From positions 62,001 through 126,000 of the forward strand of contig NZ_JOJE01000020.1 of NCBI RefSeq assembly GCF_000720255.1: a DNA stretch of 64,000 nt, in the 5' to 3' direction. The notes under the pieces were generated by a model. That model was not told the DNA's origin, ran no database searches, and worked only from the letters and a program-made list of their open reading frames with translations. Shown in pieces: positions 25,576 through 34,741 of the stretch. Source of the DNA: Streptomyces griseus subsp. griseus. GTDB lineage: Bacteria > Actinomycetota > Actinomycetes > Streptomycetales > Streptomycetaceae. Position numbers and translations under genes: made by a program. The stretch's first letter is position 1. Each line of letters begins with the position of its first letter.

Positions 25576-28500
25576 GTGCAGGGACGTTTCAAGAGGGATG
25601 GCAGCGCTTCGGCGGAGCCGGAGCCGCAAGGCGGGACTGGCCCCATGAATGGCAGCTCCGCGCCCCAGCACGCCCAGAACCCAGGCCCGGCCCCGTCCGG
25701 CGACGGCGGTGAGCGTGCTGGTCGCCCCGGCGCGTCCACGGCGCCGAACCCCTCGGCATCGACGGTGAAGCCGCCGAGCGGGCCCAGCGGCCCCGGCTCG
25801 CGAATAGCTCTGCGCAACTGGCGCATCTCCACGCGTCTGGTGGCGCTGCTCACGCTGCCCGTGGTCGCGGCCACCACCATGGGCGCCCTGCGCATCAACC
25901 AGTCCATGGACGACATCCAGCAGCTCGACAACATGAAGCTGCTGACGGACATGACCAAGCAGGCCACCGAACTGGCCGCCGCGCTCCAGGAGGAGCGCGA
26001 CCAGTCCGCCGGTCCGCTCGCGCACGGCTCGACGTCGACGAAGTACACGATCAAGGGCTTCCGGGACAAGACCGACCGGGCCTCCGAGAACTTCATCAAC
26101 GCCTCCGAGGAGATCGACGCCTCCAGCAAGGACGGCAACCTCCAGGGCGTCCGCGAGAGCCTGGTCGGCCTCGTCGGCGAGATCGGCAACATCGCCAAGA
26201 TCCGCAACACCGCCTACCAGTCCAAGGGCAACTCCACGCAGACGGTCGAGGCCTACCACCGCCTCATCACCCATCTGCTGGAGCTCTCCCAGGACATGGC
26301 AGAGGCCACCAGCAACCCCGAGATGATCAGCCGCACCCGCGCGCTGTCCGCGTTCTCCTCCGCCAAGGAGTACGCGTCCATCCAGCGCGCGGTGCTCGCG
26401 GCCGCGCTGCCCGCCAGCAACACGACCTACGGTGACCTCTCCGACAACGACCGGCTCTACGCCGAGTCGGCCCTGGAGAGCGAGGAGTCCGAACTCTCCA
26501 GCTTCCGCAGCATCTACGGCGACGAGGGCGCCGAGGAACTGCTCAAGCCCATCGAAGAGGGCAACCCGACCATCGAGGCGGCCGACACCTACGCGACCCG
26601 CGCCTTCAACCAGGGCGGTCTGCAGTCGCTGGACAAGCGGTCGTACAAGGACTGGGTGGACGACTCCTCGACCAAGATCGAGGAGATGCGGAAGATCGAG
26701 CACACGCTGCTCGACGACATGGAGCAGAAGGCGCGCGAGCTGCGCAGCGAGTCGGAGCGCGAAGCGATCATCTCCGGTGCGCTGATCCTGCTCGTGCTCG
26801 GCGTGTCGCTGGTCGGCGCGTTCGTCGTGGCCCGCTCCATGATCCGCTCGCTGCGCCGCCTCCAGGAGACCGCCACCAAGGTCGCCCAGGACCGCCTGCC
26901 CGAGCTGGTCAAGCAGCTGTCCGAGTCCGACCCGCAGGACGTCGACACCTCCGTCGAGTCCGTCGGTGTGCACTCCCGGGACGAGATCGGCCAGGTGGCC
27001 GCGGCCTTCGACGACGTGCACCGCGAGGCGGTACGCCTCGCCGCCGAGCAGGCCCTTCTGCGGGGCAACGTCAACGCGATGTTCACCAACCTCTCGCGCC
27101 GCTCCCAGGGCCTCATCCAGCGCCAGCTGTCGCTGATCTCCGAGCTCGAGTCCCGCGAGGCCGACCCGGACCAGCTGTCCTCGCTGTTCAAGCTCGACCA
27201 CCTCGCGACGCGTATGCGCCGTAACGGTGAGAACCTCCTCGTCCTCGCGGGTGAGGAGCCCGGCCGTCGCTGGACCCGCCCGGTCCCGCTGGTCGACGTG
27301 CTCCGCGCCGCCGCGTCCGAGGTGGAGCAGTACGAGCGCATCGAACTGTCCGCCGTGCCGACCACCGAAGTGGCCGGCCGCGTGGTCAACGACCTCGTGC
27401 ACCTGCTCGCCGAGCTGCTCGAGAACGCGACCTCCTTCTCCTCGCCGCAGACCAAGGTCAAGGTCACCGGTCACGCGCTGCCCGACGGCCGCGTCCTGAT
27501 CGAGATCCACGACACCGGTATCGGCCTCTCCCCCGAGGACCTCGCGGCGATCAACGAGCGGCTCGCCTCGCCGCCCACCGTGGACGTCTCCGTCTCCCGC
27601 CGCATGGGCCTCTTCGTGGTCGGTCGTCTGTCGCAGCGCCACGGCATCCGCATCCAGCTGCGCCCGTCCGACTCCGGTGGTACGACCGCGCTGGTCATGC
27701 TGCCCGTCGACGTCGCCCAGGGCGGCAAGAAGCCCCAGCCCAAGCCGGGCCAGGGCGGCTCCGGCGGCCCGGCCGCCGCGCAGGCCGCCGCCGGTGCGGC
27801 CGCGGCCCGTCGCCAGGCCGGTCAGGCCGGTGGTGGTGCCCTCGGTGGTGGCGCCTTCGGCGGAGGCGCGCCGGGTGGTGCCCTCGGTGGTGCTCCCGCA
27901 CCCGGTGGCCGTCTCGCCCCCGGTCAGGGCCCGCGGGCCGCGCTGCCCGGTGCGGGCCAGGGCGGACACCCCGGTGCTCCGGGTGGTCCGCGCGGACCGC
28001 AGAACCCGCCCGCCCCGCAGCAGGGCCGGCCGGCTCCGGCCGGTGCGGGCGCCTTCGGCCAGGCGCCGGGTGCGCCGCAGGGCCTGCAGGCGGCCGGTAC
28101 CGGCGCGCCGGGCCAGGACGCCTTCGCGCCCCGCAACCCCGTCGCCCCGCAGCGCTCCGGCAACGGCAACGACAGTGAGCAGCAGGGCGGCCGTACGCGC
28201 CGTCGGCCGCAGCTCCCCGGCCGCGGTGGACCGCGCGCCGAGCTGCCGGGCGGCGACCAGCAGCAGCCGCGCACGCCGAGCTGGGGCGACGAGAACGCGC
28301 AGCCTCCGGTGCCGCGTGCCTCGCTGGACGCCCCGCGCGGCCACGAGGAGCCGGACGTCTCGCAGACCGCGCCGATGCCCCGCGTCGACGACCGGTACGG
28401 TCCGGGCTCGACCTCGGAACTCCCCGCGGTCCCCCGGCTCGACGACCGCCAGGGCCCCGGCTCCCGCCAGGACTTCAACCGCCCGGGTGCGAACGCGCCG

Positions 28501-29352
28501 CAGGGCACGGGCCAGTTCCCGCGCCCCGACGCCGATGCCCAGCGCCCCGGCGCGGACGGTTCGCAGGACAGCGGCCAGTTCGTCCGCCCCGACGTCTTCG
28601 GCACCGGCGGCACGGGCCGGTCCCCCGCTCAGCAGGGCTACGACAACGGCTCCACCGGCCAGTTCCCCGCTCAGCAGGGCTACGACAACGGCTCCACCGG
28701 CCAGTTCCCCGCGCCGGGCTATGACGGCCCGTCCACGCCCGGACGGCAGAACCCCGCCTCCACCGGGCAGTTCGAGCGCCCGCAGGTCAACGGTTCCACC
28801 GGTGGCTACGGCTACCCGCAGCCGTCGGCGCCGCAGCGGCCCGCCGCCCGCCCCGAGCCGGAGGCTCTGCCGCCGGCCACCGGTCCGGGTGACGGCCGTA
28901 CCCCGCTGTACGACACGCTGGAGACCAACTGGTTCCACGGTGGTCAGCAGTCGGGCGGCAACAGCGGCGGCAACAACAGCAACGGTGCGGCGCAGGCCCC
29001 CCAGCAGCCGGCACCGGCCGCGCCCGCGCCCGCCGCGCCCCAGCGTCCCGCCGCGCCCTCGGGCTGGCGGACGTCTCCCAATGACGAGCTGGTCCGGCAG
29101 GCCGAACGCGTCCGCCAGCCGGCCGCGGGCGGCATCACCACCTCCGGCCTGCCGCGCCGGGTGCCCCGGGCGAACCTGGTCCCGGGCACGGCTCAGCAGC
29201 AACAGCACCAAACCGGTCCGCAGGTCTCGCGTGCGCCTGACGACGTTCGCGGCCGGCTGACCAATCTCCGTCGGGGTATCGCGCAGGGTCGCCAGGCCGG
29301 CAACGGCCAGACCGGCAGCTTCCCGAGCCCCACTCACCAGCAGGAGCGTTAG
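25576..29352 (+). CDS. cvnA1: Conservon sensor ATPase CvnA1 (nitrate-sensor-like, HAMP, HATPase)
   Basis: 1258 residues from GTG (MQGRFKRDGSASAEPEP). Order: disordered N-terminus; membrane segment near 85-105 (LVALLTLPVVAATTMGAL); extracytoplasmic NIT-like helical domain to about 395; second membrane segment at 397-420; HAMP; helical linker with RNGENLLVLAGEEPGRRW; HATPase_c at about 602-715 with N-box ELLENATSFSSP and G1 DTGIGLS. No phospho-acceptor His is evident, as usual for CvnA. Residues 716-1258 are Gly/Pro/Gln-rich low complexity ending in a conserved SGLPRRVPRANLV segment. It is first gene of the cvn1 operon; partners are CvnB, CvnC and CvnD. Confidence 0.93.
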   Translation: MQGRFKRDGSASAEPEPQGGTGPMNGSSAPQHAQNPGPAPSGDGGERAGRPGASTAPNPSASTVKPPSGPSGPGSRIALRNWRISTRLVALLTLPVVAATTMGALRINQSMDDIQQLDNMKLLTDMTKQATELAAALQEERDQSAGPLAHGSTSTKYTIKGFRDKTDRASENFINASEEIDASSKDGNLQGVRESLVGLVGEIGNIAKIRNTAYQSKGNSTQTVEAYHRLITHLLELSQDMAEATSNPEMISRTRALSAFSSAKEYASIQRAVLAAALPASNTTYGDLSDNDRLYAESALESEESELSSFRSIYGDEGAEELLKPIEEGNPTIEAADTYATRAFNQGGLQSLDKRSYKDWVDDSSTKIEEMRKIEHTLLDDMEQKARELRSESEREAIISGALILLVLGVSLVGAFVVARSMIRSLRRLQETATKVAQDRLPELVKQLSESDPQDVDTSVESVGVHSRDEIGQVAAAFDDVHREAVRLAAEQALLRGNVNAMFTNLSRRSQGLIQRQLSLISELESREADPDQLSSLFKLDHLATRMRRNGENLLVLAGEEPGRRWTRPVPLVDVLRAAASEVEQYERIELSAVPTTEVAGRVVNDLVHLLAELLENATSFSSPQTKVKVTGHALPDGRVLIEIHDTGIGLSPEDLAAINERLASPPTVDVSVSRRMGLFVVGRLSQRHGIRIQLRPSDSGGTTALVMLPVDVAQGGKKPQPKPGQGGSGGPAAAQAAAGAAAARRQAGQAGGGALGGGAFGGGAPGGALGGAPAPGGRLAPGQGPRAALPGAGQGGHPGAPGGPRGPQNPPAPQQGRPAPAGAGAFGQAPGAPQGLQAAGTGAPGQDAFAPRNPVAPQRSGNGNDSEQQGGRTRRRPQLPGRGGPRAELPGGDQQQPRTPSWGDENAQPPVPRASLDAPRGHEEPDVSQTAPMPRVDDRYGPGSTSELPAVPRLDDRQGPGSRQDFNRPGANAPQGTGQFPRPDADAQRPGADGSQDSGQFVRPDVFGTGGTGRSPAQQGYDNGSTGQFPAQQGYDNGSTGQFPAPGYDGPSTPGRQNPASTGQFERPQVNGSTGGYGYPQPSAPQRPAARPEPEALPPATGPGDGRTPLYDTLETNWFHGGQQSGGNSGGNNSNGAAQAPQQPAPAAPAPAAPQRPAAPSGWRTSPNDELVRQAERVRQPAAGGITTSGLPRRVPRANLVPGTAQQQQHQTGPQVSRAPDDVRGRLTNLRRGIAQGRQAGNGQTGSFPSPTHQQER
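28627..28710 (+). repeat. Two tandem 42-bp repeats in the cvnA1 tail
   Basis: A 14-residue unit (GYDNGSTGQFPAQQ) is encoded twice with near-perfect DNA identity and is followed by a decayed third copy. It lies in the disordered C-terminal region, where related STGQF motifs recur more loosely. Confidence 0.9.
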
Positions 29353-29775
29353 TTGAGCCAGATGAGCCAAGCGGCACAGAACCTCAACTGGTTGATCACC
29401 AACTTCGTGGACAACACCCCGGGTGTGTCCCACACCGTCGTCGTGTCCGCCGACGGTCTCCTTCTGGCGATGTCCGAAGGCTTCCCGCGCGACCGCGCGG
29501 ACCAGCTCGCCGCGGTGGCGTCCGGGCTGACCTCGCTGACCGCGGGAGCCTCCCGGATCTTCGAGGGCGGCAGCGTGGCGCAGACGGTCGTCGAGATGGA
29601 ACGCGGGTTCCTCTTCCTGATGTCCGTCTCCGACGGCTCGTCGCTGGCCGTACTCGCCCACCCCGAGTGCGACATCGGCCTCGTCGGCTACGAGATGGCG
29701 CTCCTGGTCGACCGCGCGGGCGCCGTGCTCACGCCCGACCTGCGCGCCGAGCTCCAGGGCAGTCTGCTCCACTGA
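29353..29775 (+). CDS. cvnB1: Conservon roadblock/LC7 protein CvnB1
   Basis: 140 residues; TTG start directly after the cvnA1 stop (MSQMSQAAQNLNWL), with an ATG 9 bp inside as alternative. The Roadblock/LC7 fold is clear (SHTVVVSADGLLLAMS, GFLFLMSVSDGSSLAVLA, GYEMALLVDRAG). In eukaryotes and in MglA/MglB systems such proteins bind small GTPases, so it should partner CvnD. It is almost identical to the cvnB2 product, differing at only a few positions. Confidence 0.93.
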   Translation: MSQMSQAAQNLNWLITNFVDNTPGVSHTVVVSADGLLLAMSEGFPRDRADQLAAVASGLTSLTAGASRIFEGGSVAQTVVEMERGFLFLMSVSDGSSLAVLAHPECDIGLVGYEMALLVDRAGAVLTPDLRAELQGSLLH

Positions 29776-29886
29776 TCGGTTACGGCACCACCCATCTCAC
29801 CAAAACACCGTCCGGCCGCCACAATCCCCCCACCGGCCACGTCAGACGGCTTGACTGACCCACTTGCTGTCCCGCCCGGAGGATTC

Positions 29887-30285
29887 ATGACCCCGCCCAC
29901 CGCCTCTCATGATCCGTACGCGGAGCCGTACGGGGACGAAGGCGACCAGCCGCTGGTACGTCCCTACGCGATGACCGGCGGGCGGACCCGGCCGCGCTAT
30001 CAGCTCGCCATCGAGGCGCTGATCAGCACCACGGCCGACCCGGCAGCACTCATGGGGCTGCTTCCCGAGCACCAGAGGATCTGCCACCTGTGCCGCGAGG
30101 TGAAGTCGGTCGCCGAGGTCTCGGCGCTGCTCGCCATGCCGCTCGGTGTGGCGCGGATCCTCGTCGCCGACCTCGCCGAGGCCGGCCTGGTCGCCATCCA
30201 CCAGCCGGGTGGCGACGAGAACAACGGCGGTGCACCGGACGTGACACTGCTCGAAAGGGTGCTCAGTGGACTTCGCAAGCTCTGA
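29887..30285 (+). CDS. cvnC1: Conservon DUF742 protein CvnC1
   Basis: 132 residues from the ATG after GGAGG (4-nt spacing). The DUF742 signature LVRPYAMTGGRTRPRYQLAIEAL is followed by a winged-helix-like part (EHQRICHLCREVKSVAEVSALL, then GVARILVADLAEAGLV). It is a DNA-binding-like module associated with the conservon complex. Its last 20 bp overlap the start of cvnD1. An in-frame TTG 36 bp upstream is less likely. Confidence 0.92.
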   Translation: MTPPTASHDPYAEPYGDEGDQPLVRPYAMTGGRTRPRYQLAIEALISTTADPAALMGLLPEHQRICHLCREVKSVAEVSALLAMPLGVARILVADLAEAGLVAIHQPGGDENNGGAPDVTLLERVLSGLRKL

Positions 30286-30533
30286 CGCGGGCCGGGCGAC
30301 CACCTCGGCGAAGATCGTGGTGGCGGGCGGCTTCGGCGTGGGCAAGACCACGTTCGTCGGCGCCGTCTCGGAGATCAACCCGCTGCGCACCGAGGCCGTC
30401 ATGACGTCCGCCAGCGCGGGCATCGATCGGGCCCGACACCCCGATCATCACGACGGACGCCCGGCACCGCTCGGACGCCAAGAGCGCGCTGATCACCCTG
30501 GTGGAACACGCCCTGATGGCACGGCTGAGATAG
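30266..30533 (+). pseudogene. cvnD1: cvnD1, Ras-like GTPase with internal deletion and frameshift
   Basis: The first 53 codons are normal CvnD: MDFASS..., P-loop GGFGVGKTTFVG, then ITEAVMTSASAGI-type switch region read here as EAVMTSASAGI. At about 30425 the frame jumps: the end of the family (IGPDTPIITTDARHR...ALMARLR, stop at 30531-30533) follows in the +1 frame. About 105 residues, including the DxxG and N/TKxD motifs, are missing. The product would be a truncated non-GTPase with a nonsense tail. The 99 bases before the break (30326-30424) are identical to those before the break in cvnD2, so a repeat-collapse assembly error is a serious alternative. Confidence 0.85.
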
Positions 30534-30683
30534 CCCTCAAGTCAGAAGATCAATACGGCAGTTGTCGTAGGCGTTCCGGAGTCGGCTGTGGCCTTTGACA
30601 CGGTCGGCTCCGGTGTTCATAACGTTTCGGCAGAGGAATCGGGTGGTACGGCCACGCGTCGCGGTCAACCGGTCTCGCTGCGT

Positions 30684-30737
30684 CCACATAAGCCCCGTCA
30701 TTTGACGGGGCTCGCTCTGTATGACCGTTTTATGTGG
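30684..30737 (+). terminator. Nested hairpins between the two conservons
   Basis: A perfect 10-bp stem AGCCCCGTCA/TGACGGGGCT with a TT loop (30691-30712) is enclosed by CCACATA (30684-30690) and TATGTGG (30731-30737). It is the only strong structure in the 390-bp gap and probably separates cvn1 from cvn2. The rest of the gap (to 30923) has lower GC and should hold the cvn2 promoter; I see no clear -10/-35. Confidence 0.6.
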
Positions 30738-30923
30738 GGCTTACTTCACTCGGAACCATCTCTTTCCCATGTTTGGAAGACCGCAGGCCGTCGTGCTGGA
30801 ATGCCTGAACTGCCCAATAGTCAAAGACGTACTTGTACGAGGTACTGGTTGGTCGATGGCGGACCGGGCTCTGAGACACTGCGGCACGACGAAGGTGCCG
30901 ACCGCCGAGAGGTTGTTGGTCGA

Positions 30924-33900
30924 GTGAGGCGAAGCAAGAACAGTCCCGAGCCGGCGGCGCGGGGCAACTTCACCCCGCCGCCGCGCGGAGCGGCGCCCGC
31001 CCCTGTGCCCGGCTCGGAGCCGACGGCCGCGCCCGCCAAGAGCGGTGGCCGTCTCTCGCCGCGCAACTGGCGCGTGCCCACCCGGCTGAACGCGATCCTG
31101 CTCATACCTGTGCTGGTCGGCCTCGTCATGGGCGGCTTCCAGGTGAAGGGCTCGATCGACACCTGGCAGGAGGCCCGCGACGCCGAGAAGGTCGCGAAGA
31201 TCGTGGCCGCCGCCGGCGACTACGCCGAGGCCCTCCTCGACGAGCGGGACGTCTCCGCCCAGCCCCTCCTCAAGGGCGACCGCAACAGCCAGATCGTGAA
31301 GGACGCCCGCGCCCTCACGGACGAGAAGGCCGCCGCCTTCCACAAGGAAGTCATCGGCATGCCGGCCAAGCAGGGCCTGGAACGCCGACTGGCCCTGGTC
31401 GAACAGGCCGAGCCGAAGCTGGAGCAGATCCGCCAGGCGGCGTACACCGCGTCCATGGACCCGGTGAGGACCGAAGAGGGCTACGTCGCGGTCGAGCACC
31501 TGCTGATGGAGTTCTCCAACGAGCTCGGCCTCGGCACCGGCAACATCACCGCCTACGGCCGCACCGTGTACGCCGTCGCGCTCGCCAAGGGCGCCGAGTC
31601 GCTGCAGCGCTCCATCGGCATGCACCTGCTGGTGCGGCCCAGCAGCGACCAGAAGATCTACCGCCAGCAGGTCACCGCCTTCACCTCGTACGCCTACCTG
31701 GAGGCCGTCGCCGTCCAGGAGTACCAGTCCGGTGGCACCACGCAGGACGCCGCCCGCCTCCAACAGGTCATGCAGCAGAAGACCGAGGAGGCCAAGAAGC
31801 AGTTCGCGGCCGCCCAGGCCAAGGAGGAGGCCGCGGGCAAGAACGTCGTGACGCCGCCCTCCATGAGCGAAATGATCACGGCGATCGGCAGCGGCCGGAC
31901 CCCCGACCAGCTGGAGCAGGCGGGCATCACCCCCTCCACCTGGATGACGGCCGCCACCGCGAAGTTCGAGGGCTACAGCCAGGTCGAGAGCGAGCTCATC
32001 AACCGGGCCGTGCAGGACGCCGGCCAGATCGCCTCCGACGCCCAGCGCGACGCCTACATCAACGGCGCCATCGTCGTGGTGGCCCTGCTCGCCGCGTTCA
32101 TCATCGCCGGCCTCATGGCTCGCCAGATGAGCCGCTCGATGCGCCAGCTGCGCAACGCCGCCTTCGGTATCGCCGAGCAGCGCCTGCCCATGCTGGTCGA
32201 CCAGCTCTCCCGCACCGACCCCGGCCGTGTCGACACCCGGGTCGCGCCGATCCCGATCACCACCACGGACGAGATCGGCGAGGTCGCCCGCGCCTTCGAC
32301 CAGGTCCACCGCGAGGCGGTCCGGCTCGCCTCCGAGCAGGCCCTGCTGCGGGGCAACATCAACGCGATCTTCACCAACCTCTCGCGCCGCAACCAGTCCC
32401 TGATCGAGGGCCAGCTGACCCTGATCACCGACCTGGAGAACAACGAGGCCGACCCGGACCAGCTGGAGAACCTCTTCAAGCTGGACCACCTGGCCACCCG
32501 TATGCGCCGCAACGGCGAGAACCTCCTCGTCCTCGCCGGCGAGGAGCCCGGCCGCCGCTGGGACCAGCCGGTCCCCCTGGTCGACGTGCTGCGCGCCGCC
32601 TCCTCCGAGGTGGAGCAGTACGAGCGCATCGAGCTCTCCGGCGTCCCGGAGGCCGAGATCCACGGCCGCGCCGTGACCGACCTCGTGCACCTGCTCGCCG
32701 AGCTCCTGGAGAACGCCACCACGTTCTCCTCCCCGCAGACCAAGGTCCGCGTCACCGCGACCCGTCTCCCCGACGGCCGCGTGATGATCGAGATCCACGA
32801 CAAGGGCATCGGCCTCACGGCCGAGGACTTCGCGGACATCAACCACAAGCTGGCCAACCCGCCGACCGTGGACGCCGCTATCTCCCAGCGCATGGGCCTC
32901 TTCGTGGTCGGTCGGCTGTCCGACCGGCACGGGATCCGCGTCCAGCTGCGCCCCTCGGGCGAGCAGGCCGGAACCACCTCGCTGGTCATGCTGCCGGACG
33001 CGATCACGCACGGCGGTGGCGGCGAGACCGCGCTGGGCGCCGACGAGTTCACCGTCTCGCAGATCATCCCGGAGCAGCAGTTCCAGGGTGAGAGCTTCAA
33101 CCAGCTCCCGCCCATGCGCACCGCCGCCGAGCTCGGCTTCGACGACAGCCGCTACACCGAGGTCCCGGACGACATACGGGACCTGGACCCGGTGGGCCGC
33201 TCCCTGATGCGTGAGGAGCGCCGTGCGGCCCTGGAGGCCCAGACGCAGGGCCAGCCCTCCCCCGAGACGCCCGGATACGGCGACGAGTTCGAGGCCCAGC
33301 AGCCCGGCTACACCAACGGGCACGGCGCGTACCCCGAGCAGACGACGGCGTACGACCAGCAGACGGCGTACGACGATCAGCAGCAGACGGCGTACGAGGA
33401 GCAGCAGCGCCCCTCGTACGACGAGCAGTACTACGCGCCTGGCGGCGGTCTGCCGCACAACGACTCCTTCACGCCCAACGGCCAAGGCTCCTTCACGCCC
33501 AACGGCGGTGAGTCGTTCACGCCCAACGGCGGTGAGTCCTTCTCGTCGAACGGCGGCTACCCCGAGCCCTCCTATCCGGAGCCGGCCCAGGAGGAGCCCG
33601 CGTCGGCCGCCGCCGCCACTCCGGAGGGCTACCAGGCCTACGACGAGCAGCCCTACCAGGACGACTGGCCGCAGCAGCAGCCACAGCAGAGCGGTTTCCA
33701 GAACGGCTACCCGGACCAGTACGCTCCGGAAGCGGAATCCACGCAGGCCGCTGACGCGAGTGAGCAGGACCGCGTAGGCTTCGACCGTCCGGAACCGGCC
33801 CCTTCCGCCGGTCACGGGCTCACCGACGCCGGGCTTCCCCGCCGCGGATCCTTCGCGAGTGGTTCGAACGGCGCGCGGCCCGCGCGCCAGGAAGCGCCGG

Positions 33901-34220
33901 CCCCCACGTCGGAGAGCAACGGCGAGGGCGACTGGCGTTCGGCGAACGACGCGCGCTGGCAGCAGGCCTCGCAGCTCCGGAAGCCCAAGGCAGGCGGGGT
34001 CACCTCGTCCGGTCTGCCGCGGCGGGTGCCCAAGGCCAACCTGGTCGAGGGAGCCGCCGAGACCACCCCCCAGGGCGGTCCACAGATCTCCCGCGCCCCG
34101 GAGGACGTCCGGGGCAGGCTGAGCAACCTGCGTCGAGGCGTCCAGCGCGGACGCAACGCAGGCAGTGAAACGAACGGCCAGGGCTTCGGTCCTGACAGCA
34201 CCTACAACCAGGAGCGTTAG
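30924..34220 (+). CDS. cvnA2: Conservon sensor ATPase CvnA2
   Basis: 1098 residues from GTG (MRRSKNSPEPAARGNFTPPPRG). Same plan as CvnA1: membrane segment near 54-75 (AILLIPVLVGLVMGGF), sensory NIT-like domain to about 375, second membrane segment near 380-400, HAMP, then HATPase at about 583-695 (N-box ELLENATTFSSP, G1 DKGIGLT). The linker RNGENLLVLAGEEPGRRW is identical to CvnA1, while the sensory domains differ strongly, so the two probably sense different signals. The C-terminal tail is Gln/Tyr-rich and ends SGLPRRVPKANLVEG. GAGAGG lies about 11 nt upstream. Confidence 0.93.
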   Translation: MRRSKNSPEPAARGNFTPPPRGAAPAPVPGSEPTAAPAKSGGRLSPRNWRVPTRLNAILLIPVLVGLVMGGFQVKGSIDTWQEARDAEKVAKIVAAAGDYAEALLDERDVSAQPLLKGDRNSQIVKDARALTDEKAAAFHKEVIGMPAKQGLERRLALVEQAEPKLEQIRQAAYTASMDPVRTEEGYVAVEHLLMEFSNELGLGTGNITAYGRTVYAVALAKGAESLQRSIGMHLLVRPSSDQKIYRQQVTAFTSYAYLEAVAVQEYQSGGTTQDAARLQQVMQQKTEEAKKQFAAAQAKEEAAGKNVVTPPSMSEMITAIGSGRTPDQLEQAGITPSTWMTAATAKFEGYSQVESELINRAVQDAGQIASDAQRDAYINGAIVVVALLAAFIIAGLMARQMSRSMRQLRNAAFGIAEQRLPMLVDQLSRTDPGRVDTRVAPIPITTTDEIGEVARAFDQVHREAVRLASEQALLRGNINAIFTNLSRRNQSLIEGQLTLITDLENNEADPDQLENLFKLDHLATRMRRNGENLLVLAGEEPGRRWDQPVPLVDVLRAASSEVEQYERIELSGVPEAEIHGRAVTDLVHLLAELLENATTFSSPQTKVRVTATRLPDGRVMIEIHDKGIGLTAEDFADINHKLANPPTVDAAISQRMGLFVVGRLSDRHGIRVQLRPSGEQAGTTSLVMLPDAITHGGGGETALGADEFTVSQIIPEQQFQGESFNQLPPMRTAAELGFDDSRYTEVPDDIRDLDPVGRSLMREERRAALEAQTQGQPSPETPGYGDEFEAQQPGYTNGHGAYPEQTTAYDQQTAYDDQQQTAYEEQQRPSYDEQYYAPGGGLPHNDSFTPNGQGSFTPNGGESFTPNGGESFSSNGGYPEPSYPEPAQEEPASAAAATPEGYQAYDEQPYQDDWPQQQPQQSGFQNGYPDQYAPEAESTQAADASEQDRVGFDRPEPAPSAGHGLTDAGLPRRGSFASGSNGARPARQEAPAPTSESNGEGDWRSANDARWQQASQLRKPKAGGVTSSGLPRRVPKANLVEGAAETTPQGGPQISRAPEDVRGRLSNLRRGVQRGRNAGSETNGQGFGPDSTYNQER
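33468..33563 (+). repeat. Four tandem 24-bp repeats in the cvnA2 tail
   Basis: Unit FTPNGGES is encoded at 33468, 33492, 33516 and 33540; copies 2 and 3 differ at one base, and 1 and 4 are more diverged. They lie in the disordered C-terminal region. Confidence 0.88.
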
Positions 34221-34221
34221 T

Positions 34222-34644
34222 GTGAGCCCGATGAGCCAGGCGGCACAGAACCTGAACTGGTTGATCACCAACTTCGTGGACAACACCCCGGGGGTGTCCC
34301 ACACGGTGGTGGTCTCCGCCGATGGACTCCTTCTGGCGATGTCCGAAGGCTTTCCCCGCGACCGCGCCGACCAGCTCGCGGCCGTCGCATCCGGTCTGAC
34401 GTCACTGACGGCGGGCGCCTCCCGAATCTTCGAGGGCGGCCACGTGAACCAGACGGTTGTGGAGATGGAGCGGGGATTCCTGTTCCTCATGTCCATCTCC
34501 GACGGTTCCTCCCTCGCGGTCCTCGCGCACCCCGAGGCGGACATCGGCCTCATTGGGTACGAGATGGCCCTTCTGGTGGACCGGGCCGGATCGGTCCTGA
34601 CGCCCGATCTTCGTGCGGAACTCCAGGGAAGCCTGCTCAACTAA
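34222..34644 (+). CDS. cvnB2: Conservon roadblock/LC7 protein CvnB2
   Basis: 140 residues from GTG (MSPMSQAAQNLNWL), AGGAG 7 nt upstream and overlapping the end of cvnA2. It has the same roadblock/LC7 fold as CvnB1 with few substitutions (for example HVNQ for SVAQ, AEAD for AECD-type positions). The predicted role is as partner or regulator of the CvnD GTPase. Confidence 0.93.
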   Translation: MSPMSQAAQNLNWLITNFVDNTPGVSHTVVVSADGLLLAMSEGFPRDRADQLAAVASGLTSLTAGASRIFEGGHVNQTVVEMERGFLFLMSISDGSSLAVLAHPEADIGLIGYEMALLVDRAGSVLTPDLRAELQGSLLN

Positions 34645-34741
34645 CAGACGGACGGTGCGTTTTGGCGTCTCGGGGCCGTAAGGTTTCGAGACGCGGCTTC
34701 CACAGCGATGGGTGCCCGGCACAGTCGGAGGAGGAGAGAAA

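Noticed and set aside
25573..29772. A ~1400-codon open frame antisense to cvnA1/cvnB1, and a similar ~1300-codon one antisense to cvn2 (30741-34640)
   Set aside because: High-GC third positions produce long antisense frames; composition is random-like and the sense strand encodes well-known domains.
30721..30927. A 68-codon ORF upstream of cvnA2
   Set aside because: It overlaps the hairpin and the cvnA2 start, has no ribosome site and no recognisable motif.
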